DNA of 64,000 nucleotides from Rhodococcus rhodochrous (GTDB taxonomy: Bacteria > Actinomycetota > Actinomycetes > Mycobacteriales > Mycobacteriaceae). The stretch spans positions 4,517,444 through 4,581,443 of the forward strand of contig NZ_LT906450.1 in the NCBI RefSeq assembly GCF_900187265.1. The letters are read 5' to 3'. How positions within the stretch are numbered: position 1 is the first letter of the stretch; every line of letters begins with the position of its first letter. The notes under the pieces were generated by a model. The model was given only the letters and a program-made list of their open reading frames with translations, did not search any database and was not told where the DNA came from. A program made the position numbers and the translations under genes. Of the stretch, positions 10,358 to 18,378 are shown in pieces.

Positions 10358-12478
10358 GTGACCGCCGCCGACGAACTCGACGAACGTTTCGTCACCGCGG
10401 TGCGCGCTCTGCCCGGGCACGCACCGCCGACGCGTCCGGTCGACCGGCGGGTCGACGACGATCTGCTGGTGCGATACTTCGACGCCCAGGTGCAGTCGCG
10501 GCACCTCGATGTCGCGGCCCGCACCCTGCAGGGACGCGGCGAGGGTTTCTACACCATCGCGTCGGCGGGCCACGAATCGAACGCCGCGTTGGGATTGTGC
10601 ACGCGGGTGACGGATCCCGCTCTGCTGCACTACCGTTCGGGCGGTTTCTACGCGGCTCGCGGGTCGTTCGTCGAGGGCAGCACCCCGATCCGCGACGTAC
10701 TCGCCGGATGCGCGGCGTCCACGCTCGATCCGATCTCGGCGGGCCGGCACAAGGTGTTCGGCAACGCCGACCTGAACATCCTGCCGCAGACGTCGACCAT
10801 CGCCTCGCACCTGCCGCGGGCCGTCGGTCTCGCCCTCGCGCTCCCGCGGATGCAGCGACTCGGGCTCGACGCGGCGTGGCCGTGGGATTCGGTGGTGGTG
10901 TGCAGTTTCGGTGACGCCTCGGCGAACCATTCGACGGCCGTCGGCGCCCTGAACGCGGCCGCCTACTGCCGTCACCGCGGGTTGCCGTTGCCGTTGCTGC
11001 TGGTGTGCGAGGACAACGGACTCGGCATCAGCGTGCCCACCCCGCCCGGCTGGCTCGAGCGGTCGCTGTCGTCGTATCCGGGGATCGAGTACCGGTCGGT
11101 GGACGGCGCCGATCCGGTGGAGATGCTCGCTGCCGCAACCGATGCCGTGGAGACGGTGCGCACGACCCGGGCTCCGGTCCTGTTGCACGTGCGGGTGGTG
11201 CGTTTCCTCGGTCATGCCGGTTCCGACGTCGAGTCGGCCTACCGCAGCCCGTCGGATCTCGCCGCCGATCACGAACGGGACCCTCTGGTGGGCACGGCCC
11301 GTGAACTCGTCGCACGCGGAGTGCTCGATGCCGCAGGGGTTCTCGACCGGTACGAGCGGATACGGGCCGAGGTCGACTCCGTCGCGGACTCACTGCGGCG
11401 ACCGCCGCGACTGGCGACCGCCGCCGAAGTGATGCGCCCGCTCGAATCCGGGCTCGTGCACGTCGACGACGATCCGCACCCTGCCGGTGAACCGCTCACG
11501 CTCGCCCGGGCCGTCACCCGCACGCTCGGGCAATTGCTCGAGGAGGATCCCCACGTCTGCGTCTTCGGTGAGGACGTCGGTCTCAAGGGCGGGGTCTACG
11601 GGGTCACCCGAGGACTGCAGGAACGCTTCGGGCGCCTGCGCGTGTTCGACACCCTGCTCGACGAACAGACGATCCTCGGCACCGCGCTGGGCTTCGCCGT
11701 CGCGGGCATGCTGCCGATCCCGGAGATCCAATACCTGGCCTATCTGCACAACGCCGAGGACCAGTTGCGCGGGGAGGCGGCGAGTCTGGCGTTCTTCTCC
11801 GACGGGCGGTACCGCAATCCGATGGTCGTGCGCATCGCGGGCCTGCCCTACCAGCGCGGCTTCGGCGGGCACTTCCACAACGACGATTCCGTCGCGGTGC
11901 TGCGCGACATCCCCGGTCTCGTGCTGGCCGTGCCGAGCTCACCCGCCACGGCCGGTGCCCTGCTGCGCACGTGCGTCGAGCTGGCCCGCCGGGAAGGCCG
12001 GGTCTGCGTGTACCTGGAACCGATCGCGCTGTACCACCGACGCGACCTCTACGACGAGGGCGACGGACTGTGGCAGCAGGTTCCCGACACCGCCGGACTC
12101 CCACCGGGATCGGTGTGCGTCTACGGAGACGGGCGCGACGTGCTGGTGGCGACCTTCGGGAACGGGGTGCCGATGAGTCTGCGGGCCGTCCGTCGCGCGG
12201 GAGTCGCAGCGACCGTCCTCGACCTGCAGTGGTTGTCGCCGCTGCCGACGACCGCGCTGCTCGAACACGTCCGCCGCTTCGAGCGCGTGGTGGTGGTCGA
12301 CGAGACACGGCGCAGCGGAGGGGTCGCGGAATCGGTCGTCGCGACCCTCGTCGACGATGCGTGGCAGGGCCGGATCACGCGGGTCACCTCCCACGACAGC
12401 TACGTGCCCCTCGGGCCGGCCGCGGCGCACGTGCTGATGTCGGAGGACGACATCGTGCGGGCCCTGCTGGAGGCGTGA
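10358..12478 (+). CDS. Fused E1 alpha/beta thiamine-diphosphate 2-oxo acid dehydrogenase
   Basis: A 706-aa protein joining E1-alpha and E1-beta modules that are normally separate. The alpha half (about 1-350) has the ThDP/Mg motif FGDASANHSTAVGALNAA and the substrate-side ASAGHESNAALG. The beta half (from about 370) has VFGEDVGLKGGVYGVT, DTLLDEQTILGTALGFA and EIQYLAYLHNAEDQL, typical of pyruvate or branched-chain dehydrogenase beta subunits. It would decarboxylate a 2-oxo acid, probably of the branched-chain type, and acylate an E2 lipoyl group. No E2 or E3 gene is nearby. The GTG start has a purine-rich AGAAAGAAGG very close to it. Confidence 0.85.
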   Translation: MTAADELDERFVTAVRALPGHAPPTRPVDRRVDDDLLVRYFDAQVQSRHLDVAARTLQGRGEGFYTIASAGHESNAALGLCTRVTDPALLHYRSGGFYAARGSFVEGSTPIRDVLAGCAASTLDPISAGRHKVFGNADLNILPQTSTIASHLPRAVGLALALPRMQRLGLDAAWPWDSVVVCSFGDASANHSTAVGALNAAAYCRHRGLPLPLLLVCEDNGLGISVPTPPGWLERSLSSYPGIEYRSVDGADPVEMLAAATDAVETVRTTRAPVLLHVRVVRFLGHAGSDVESAYRSPSDLAADHERDPLVGTARELVARGVLDAAGVLDRYERIRAEVDSVADSLRRPPRLATAAEVMRPLESGLVHVDDDPHPAGEPLTLARAVTRTLGQLLEEDPHVCVFGEDVGLKGGVYGVTRGLQERFGRLRVFDTLLDEQTILGTALGFAVAGMLPIPEIQYLAYLHNAEDQLRGEAASLAFFSDGRYRNPMVVRIAGLPYQRGFGGHFHNDDSVAVLRDIPGLVLAVPSSPATAGALLRTCVELARREGRVCVYLEPIALYHRRDLYDEGDGLWQQVPDTAGLPPGSVCVYGDGRDVLVATFGNGVPMSLRAVRRAGVAATVLDLQWLSPLPTTALLEHVRRFERVVVVDETRRSGGVAESVVATLVDDAWQGRITRVTSHDSYVPLGPAAAHVLMSEDDIVRALLEA

Positions 12479-13186
12479 TCAGCAGGAAGCGAGGACGCGC
12501 GCCATCGCGTCGTGTTCCGCCTGGGTGACCCACAGTTCGTAGACGGTCTTCACCTCGATCTGCCGCACGACGTACTCGCAGTGGTAGGCGGTGTTCGGCG
12601 GCAGCCACTCCGACGCGTCGGAGTCGCCCTTGCCCTGGTTGGTGGGGCCGTCGACGGCGATCAGGTTGCGCGGATCGTTCGCGAGGTTCCGCTTCGCCTG
12701 ATCGTCCAGATAGCGAGCGCCCTTCTTCCACGCATCGGACAGGGCCACGACATGGTCGATCTGCACGGCGGACGAGGTCTCGACCCCTCGACGGAAGGAG
12801 ATCGTCTTCCCCGTGTACGGGTCCTCGAGGGTGCCGGCGACGACCGTGCACTGCTTCTTCCCCGGCTCGAAGGAGACGTCGACGAGGTCGCGCCGGAGGA
12901 TGTCGTTACGGGTGTCGCAGCCGTTGCGCCCCAGGTCGACGGTCACCTCGTCGGTCCAGGCCGAACCGAACAGCGAACGGTCGTAGCCACTCTGCGGTTC
13001 GGCGGGCCGGACGGGCAGTGCCGCCAGCGCCTCGAGGGCTTCGGAGGGGTTCTCGACCGTGCCGCCGCCGGGACCGGCCGGTTCGTCGTCCCCCACGGGT
13101 TCGAGGAGGACGACGACCACGCTGACCACGATGAAGCACAGGATCCAGACCCAACGGGGAATGGACGACGTGCGAGTGCTCGCCAT
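12479..13186 (-). CDS. Secreted or membrane-anchored HNH-family endonuclease-like protein (DUF1524 type)
   Basis: A 235-aa protein with an N-terminal hydrophobic helix (WVWILCFIVVSVVVVLL, about residues 12-28) that anchors or exports it. An acidic, Gly/Pro-rich linker follows. The conserved core has GCDTRNDIL, the nuclease motif QIDHVVALSDAW, and NDPRNLIAVDGPTNQGKGD. This matches actinobacterial HNH/DUF1524 secreted nucleases, whose role may be nucleic-acid scavenging. The final Cys and internal Cys residues could form disulfides. Its stop directly abuts the convergent E1 gene. Confidence 0.85.
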   Translation of the reverse strand: MASTRTSSIPRWVWILCFIVVSVVVVLLEPVGDDEPAGPGGGTVENPSEALEALAALPVRPAEPQSGYDRSLFGSAWTDEVTVDLGRNGCDTRNDILRRDLVDVSFEPGKKQCTVVAGTLEDPYTGKTISFRRGVETSSAVQIDHVVALSDAWKKGARYLDDQAKRNLANDPRNLIAVDGPTNQGKGDSDASEWLPPNTAYHCEYVVRQIEVKTVYELWVTQAEHDAMARVLASC

Positions 13187-13224
13187 ATGTCGATACTGCT
13201 ACGAAGTCGTACTGCCGCTGCTTC

Positions 13225-14247
<1,023 letters not shown>

Positions 14248-14409
14248 CAGACGAACTCCTCCTCCTCGATGTACCTCGTGTCGGCACATCGCATCCGGTC
14301 AACGATATCGCAGGTCACGGTTTCGTCACAGCGCAGCCCCGACGATGCGCTTCCGTGACCGGTACCGCAAGCGGCCGTCCCGTCCACCGGACGAGGCTAG
14401 CGTCGCGGT

Positions 14410-15018
14410 ATGGATGCACGGGACTGGAACGAGAAGTATGCGGCGTCGGAACTGATCTGGGGCGCACCGCCCAATCCGGTGATCGTCGAACACGTGGCGT
14501 CGCTGCCGCACGGTCGCGCCCTCGATCTCGGGTGCGGTGAAGGTCGTCACTCCCTGTGGCTGGCGACGCGCGGATGGGAGGTCGTGGGCGTCGACTTCTC
14601 GGAGGTCGCCCTCGACAAGGCCCGCCGGATCGCAGCGCAGGCACCGTCGCGTTCGCGGGACCGGCTCCGTTACGTCCTCGCGGATGTGACGGCCGACTCG
14701 TTCGACGGCGGATATGACCTGATTCTCTTAGCCTTCCTGCATTTCCCTCCGCCACAGCGGAGGGCGCTTCTCGACCGTGCGATCAATTCGCTGAAACCTG
14801 AAGGAATCCTCATATTCCTGGGGCACGATGCGATAAATCCCGACGAGGGCGTGGGTGGACCGCAGGACAAGGAAATCCTCTACACACCAACCGATCTCGT
14901 CGAGGAAATCGACGGCAGATTGGAAATCAGGATTGCCGAACGGCGATATCGGGAAACCGATGCGGGAACCGCGATCGACGTGCTCGTCGTGGCGAGCAAA
15001 CCACCTCTTGGCAGTTAG
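14410..15018 (+). CDS. Class I SAM-dependent methyltransferase (TehB/TPMT-like)
   Basis: A 202-aa soluble methyltransferase. The SAM-binding motif I is ALDLGCGEGRHSLWLA (residues 37-52) and the acidic loop is VVGVDFSEVAL. The N-terminal WNEKYAASELIWGAPPNP is shared with small-molecule thiol, telluride and halide methyltransferases. The substrate is not known. Codon use in the 3' third, from about 14720, is less GC-rich than its neighbours, with ATT, TTA, ATA and AAA codons. The stop at 15018 is directly followed by the fadE5 operator region. Confidence 0.85.
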   Translation: MDARDWNEKYAASELIWGAPPNPVIVEHVASLPHGRALDLGCGEGRHSLWLATRGWEVVGVDFSEVALDKARRIAAQAPSRSRDRLRYVLADVTADSFDGGYDLILLAFLHFPPPQRRALLDRAINSLKPEGILIFLGHDAINPDEGVGGPQDKEILYTPTDLVEEIDGRLEIRIAERRYRETDAGTAIDVLVVASKPPLGS

Positions 15019-15057
15019 TTGCCTGACGAGTAACATGGAGATGTTACCGACGAGTAA
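15019..15057. promoter_or_regulatory. Tandem operator sites upstream of fadE5
   Basis: Two related 15-16-bp sites lie between the methyltransferase stop and fadE5. On the minus strand the proximal one reads TTACTCGTCGGTAAC (15043-15057). The distal one reads GTTACTCGTCAGGCAA (15019-15034) and is weaker on one side. The two sites also form a perfect GTAACAT-GGAG-ATGTTAC dyad (15030-15047). The proximal site matches sites before fadA2/fabG4 and tetR. Confidence 0.6.
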
Positions 15058-15115
15058 TAACTTGGGCGGTACTTGAAGCCAGCTGGACCGCACCACACTG
15101 GGAGACACCGACGAC

Positions 15116-16951
15116 ATGGGCCATTACAAGAGCAACCTCCGCGACCTCGAGTTCAACCTCTTCGAATTCCTGAAGATTCAGAAGGTCCTCGAAGCCGGCA
15201 AGTTCGGCGATCTGGACGAGGACACCGCACGCGGCATCCTCGCCGAGGTCAAGGCACTGGCCGAGGGGCCGGCCGCCGAAGGCTTCGCCGACGCCGACCG
15301 CAACCCGCCGGTCTTCGACCCCGAAACCCATTCGGTGTCGCTTCCCGAGCCGTTCAAGAAGTCGTTCCGCGCCTGGTGGGACGCCGGTTACTGGTCGATG
15401 GGCATCCCTGAGGAGATCGGCGGCACCGACGCACCCCGCAGCCTCCTGTGGGCCGTCAACGAGATGATGCTCGGCGCCCAGCCGGCGGCGTTCATGTACG
15501 CGGCCGGTCCGGCCTTCGCGGGCGTGCTGTACGACAACGGCACCGATGAGCAGAAGCAGTGGGCCGCCACCTGCGTCGAGCGCGGCTGGGGCGCCACCAT
15601 GGTCCTCACCGAGCCCGACGCCGGCTCCGATGTCGGCGCCGGTCGCACCAAGGCGATCAAGCAGGACGACGGCTCCTGGCACATCGAGGGCGTCAAGCGG
15701 TTCATCACCTCGGCCGACTCCGACGACCTGTTCGAGAACATCTTCCACCTCGTCCTCGCCCGCCCCGAGGGCGCCGGTCCGGGCACCAAGGGCCTGTCGC
15801 TGTTCTTCGTCCCGAAGTTCCACTTCGACTTCGAGAAGAACGAGATGGGCGAGCGCAACGGCGTGTTCGTCACCAACGTCGAGCACAAGATGGGCATCAA
15901 GGCCTCCGCGACCTGCGAGGTCACCTTCGGTGGCCACGGTGTTCCGGCCAAGGGCTGGCTCGTCGGTGAGGTCCACAACGGCATCGCGCAGATGTTCGAC
16001 GTCATCGAGCACGCTCGCATGATGGTCGGCACCAAGGCCATCGCGACCCTGTCGACCGGTTACCTCAACGCCCTCGACTACGCCAAGGAGCGCATCCAGG
16101 GCGCCGACCTGACCAAGATGTCCGACAAGACCGCCCCGCGCGTGTCGATCATGCACCACCCGGACGTCCGTCGTTCGCTCGCGATGCAGAAGGCCTACTC
16201 CGAGGGTCTGCGCGCCGTGTACCTGTACACCGCCGCCCACCAGGACGACTCCGTCGCCGAGCAGGTCTCGGGCGCCGACGCCGGTCTCGCGCACCGCATC
16301 AACGACCTGCTGCTGCCGGTCGTCAAGGGTTGCGGCTCCGAGCGCGCCTACCAGTACCTGAAGGATTCGCTCCAGACCCTCGGCGGTTCGGGCTTCCTGC
16401 AGGACTACCCGATCGAGCAGTACATCCGCGACTCGAAGATCGACTCGCTGTACGAGGGCACCACCGCCATCCAGGCGCAGGACTTCTTCTTCCGGAAGAT
16501 CGCCCGCGACCGCGGTGTGGCGCTCGCCCACGTCGCCGGTGAGATCAAGAAGTTCGTCGAGCGCGACGACGCCGACCAGCGTCTGAAGAAGGAGCGCACG
16601 CTCCTGGCCACCGCCCTCGGCGAGACCCAGACGATGGTCGCCACGCTCACCCAGTACCTCATGGGTGCGCAGGAGCAGCCCACCGAGCTGTACAAGGTCG
16701 GTCTCGGTTCGGTCCGCTTCCTCGAGGCGTTCGGCGATCTGATGATCGGCTGGCTGCTGCTCGAGCACGCCGAGATCGCGCTCTCCGCGCTCGACGACGG
16801 CGTCGACGCCTCGGACAAGGCGTTCTACGAGGGCAAGGTCGCGGCCGCGTCCTTCTTCGCCAAGAACGTCCTGCCGGAGCTGAGCGTCGCGCGTCAGATC
16901 ATCACCGACGTCGACCTCGACATCATGGAGCTCGACGAAGCGGCGTTCTGA
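15116..16951 (+). CDS. fadE5: Long-form acyl-CoA dehydrogenase, FadE5-like
   Basis: A 611-aa flavoprotein acyl-CoA dehydrogenase, the same length as M. tuberculosis FadE5 as I recall it. N-terminal [19 protein letters not shown], the FAD/substrate region [16 protein letters not shown], and [15 protein letters not shown] with the probable catalytic Glu near residue 447 are family hallmarks. An extra C-terminal helical domain makes it longer than classical ~390-aa dehydrogenases. It catalyses alpha,beta-dehydrogenation of acyl-CoA, with broad chain length in mycobacterial relatives. Highly biased codon use suggests strong expression. It carries the proposed TetR operators upstream. Confidence 0.92.
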   Translation: MGHYKSNLRDLEFNLFEFLKIQKVLEAGKFGDLDEDTARGILAEVKALAEGPAAEGFADADRNPPVFDPETHSVSLPEPFKKSFRAWWDAGYWSMGIPEEIGGTDAPRSLLWAVNEMMLGAQPAAFMYAAGPAFAGVLYDNGTDEQKQWAATCVERGWGATMVLTEPDAGSDVGAGRTKAIKQDDGSWHIEGVKRFITSADSDDLFENIFHLVLARPEGAGPGTKGLSLFFVPKFHFDFEKNEMGERNGVFVTNVEHKMGIKASATCEVTFGGHGVPAKGWLVGEVHNGIAQMFDVIEHARMMVGTKAIATLSTGYLNALDYAKERIQGADLTKMSDKTAPRVSIMHHPDVRRSLAMQKAYSEGLRAVYLYTAAHQDDSVAEQVSGADAGLAHRINDLLLPVVKGCGSERAYQYLKDSLQTLGGSGFLQDYPIEQYIRDSKIDSLYEGTTAIQAQDFFFRKIARDRGVALAHVAGEIKKFVERDDADQRLKKERTLLATALGETQTMVATLTQYLMGAQEQPTELYKVGLGSVRFLEAFGDLMIGWLLLEHAEIALSALDDGVDASDKAFYEGKVAAASFFAKNVLPELSVARQIITDVDLDIMELDEAAF

Positions 16952-16980
16952 TCGAACCGCTCACGGCGGTAGCGCGATAG

Positions 16981-17042
16981 ACGAGACCGACGTTGTGTGC
17001 GATGTCCCGACGGATTTCGCACACGACGTCGGTCTCGTCGTT
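16981..17042 (+). terminator. Long-stem hairpin terminator after fadE5
   Basis: A 21-bp stem with one T-G wobble (16981-17001 pairs with 17018-17038) closes a 16-nt loop and is followed by CGTTTT. The stem ends in TGTGCG/CGCACA, and the loop carries TCC-CGAC-GGA. It has the same architecture as the hairpins at 18312-18359 and 44983-45040. Confidence 0.8.
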
Positions 17043-17056
17043 TTCGGGAGCAGCGT

Positions 17057-17074
17057 TGACAACCTTTGTTGTCA
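17057..17074. promoter_or_regulatory. Operator dyad overlapping the -35 of the MpaB-like gene
   Basis: TGACAAC-CTTT-GTTGTCA is a perfect 7-bp inverted repeat, and TTGACA within it is an ideal -35 hexamer. Binding here would block RNA polymerase directly. The spacing and symmetry suit a TetR-type repressor. The position also argues that the downstream gene starts at or after 17092. Confidence 0.6.
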
Positions 17075-17091
17075 GTAGCACTCTGAGCTCT

Positions 17092-18303
17092 GTGACCATC
17101 ACCGGCACGTCGACGACGACTCGGTACATGCGCGACCGCGAGAAGGCCGCCCGCATCACCGCACCCCTGCGCCCCTTCGCGGGACGCGCTCCCGACGCCA
17201 CGCCCGAGGAAGCGGACGCCCTGCAGCGCGCCCTGCTCGAGCGCGACGAACCCAGCGCCGAACTGGTGCGGGCCATCCGGCGCGACCGCACCGTCACCCT
17301 CGCGCAGTTCCGCACTGCACTGGCCGAGGGCGTCGACGCCGTCCCCGACGCCCCTCCCGTGCTCCGGAAGTACTTCGAGATGCTCGAGGACACCCCCGAC
17401 TGGGTCGACCGCGACAGGATCGCCCTCGGCGCCCGCACGCTGCGCAGGGTCGGATCCGACGTCGGCGACGTCCTCGCCTACGGCTCGCTGCTCGGCGGAT
17501 ACAACAACTCCGGTCCACTGCCGGTGCTGACGTCGTCCGGTCGCCTCACCGGCGAGCGCACCCGCCGGCGCATCGCCGAGACCGGGACGTGGTGGAACGG
17601 GTGCGTCGCCGACGGCGGTCTCGAACGGTTCGGCGAGGGATTCACGCTCTCGGTGCACGTGCGACTGATGCACGCCTTCGTCGACTATCACCACGAGCAC
17701 GACGGCGAGTGGGACACCGAGTTCCGCGGACTACCGGTCAACCAGTTCGACCAGGCCGGCACCCTGGGCCTGTTCTCGATCACCTTCCTGCTCCACACCC
17801 GCGTCCTGGGTGTGCGATACACCCGGCGCGAGGCCGAGGCCGTCCTGCACCTGTGGGCGTACGTCGGGTGGCTGATGGGCGTCGACCCGAAGTGGCTCCG
17901 GTTCGAGGAGCGCGCGGGGCTCCGGATGATGTACCAGATCGGGTCGTCCTCGCCCGCTGCCGACGAGAACAGCCATATGCTCGCCCGGTCGCTCGTCGAA
18001 CTCCCGCTCCACACGCGGTATCCGCGTTTCCAGGCACTGCGTCGACGGTACGAATACGAACGCGGACTGTCGCTCGCGACAACGCTTCTCGGCCCGTCCG
18101 GGGTCCTCGCACTGAAGGTCCCGCTGCGTCCGCCGTGGTATCCGGTGGGTCGCTTCGCCGTGAACGTCGTCAAACACCATGTGGTCGGCCGCTTCCCGTC
18201 CGGGAAGGCGTGGTTGCAGCGGCACGGTGAGAAGCAACTGCGCGACGCGCAGCTCCGCATCCTCGACGGCGAGATCCCCGACGTGGTGGCGCTTCCCGAG
18301 TGA
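17092..18303 (+). CDS. Oxygenase MpaB family protein (DUF2236, latex-clearing-protein-like)
   Basis: About 403 aa from GTG 17092 (ATG 17128 is an alternative). RIAETGTWWNGCV, the conserved VHVRLMHAFVDYHHEH helix and the central LHLWAYVGWLMGVDPKWL segment match the DUF2236/MpaB group. The group contains heme or iron oxygenases, including rubber-cleaving Lcp; the His and Arg residues in the VRLMHAF helix are candidate ligands. There is no clear signal peptide. The gene is monocistronic between two hairpin terminators and has an operator dyad at its promoter, so it is probably substrate-induced. The substrate is unknown. Confidence 0.82.
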   Translation: MTITGTSTTTRYMRDREKAARITAPLRPFAGRAPDATPEEADALQRALLERDEPSAELVRAIRRDRTVTLAQFRTALAEGVDAVPDAPPVLRKYFEMLEDTPDWVDRDRIALGARTLRRVGSDVGDVLAYGSLLGGYNNSGPLPVLTSSGRLTGERTRRRIAETGTWWNGCVADGGLERFGEGFTLSVHVRLMHAFVDYHHEHDGEWDTEFRGLPVNQFDQAGTLGLFSITFLLHTRVLGVRYTRREAEAVLHLWAYVGWLMGVDPKWLRFEERAGLRMMYQIGSSSPAADENSHMLARSLVELPLHTRYPRFQALRRRYEYERGLSLATTLLGPSGVLALKVPLRPPWYPVGRFAVNVVKHHVVGRFPSGKAWLQRHGEKQLRDAQLRILDGEIPDVVALPE

Positions 18304-18311
18304 CGAAGTAA

Positions 18312-18359
18312 GGGGAGGTTGTGTGCGGTTTCCTCACCGGAGCCGCACACAACCTCCCC
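18312..18359. terminator. Long-stem bidirectional terminator between MpaB-like and VanW genes
   Basis: GGGGAGGTTGTGTGCGG pairs perfectly over 17 bp with its complement at 18343-18359 around a 14-nt loop. It is followed by GAAGTTTCG and sits between two convergent genes. Core TGTGCG/CGCACA and loop TCC/GGA are shared with two other hairpins in the window. Confidence 0.82.
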
Positions 18360-18378
18360 GAAGTTTCGAGGACGTCGG

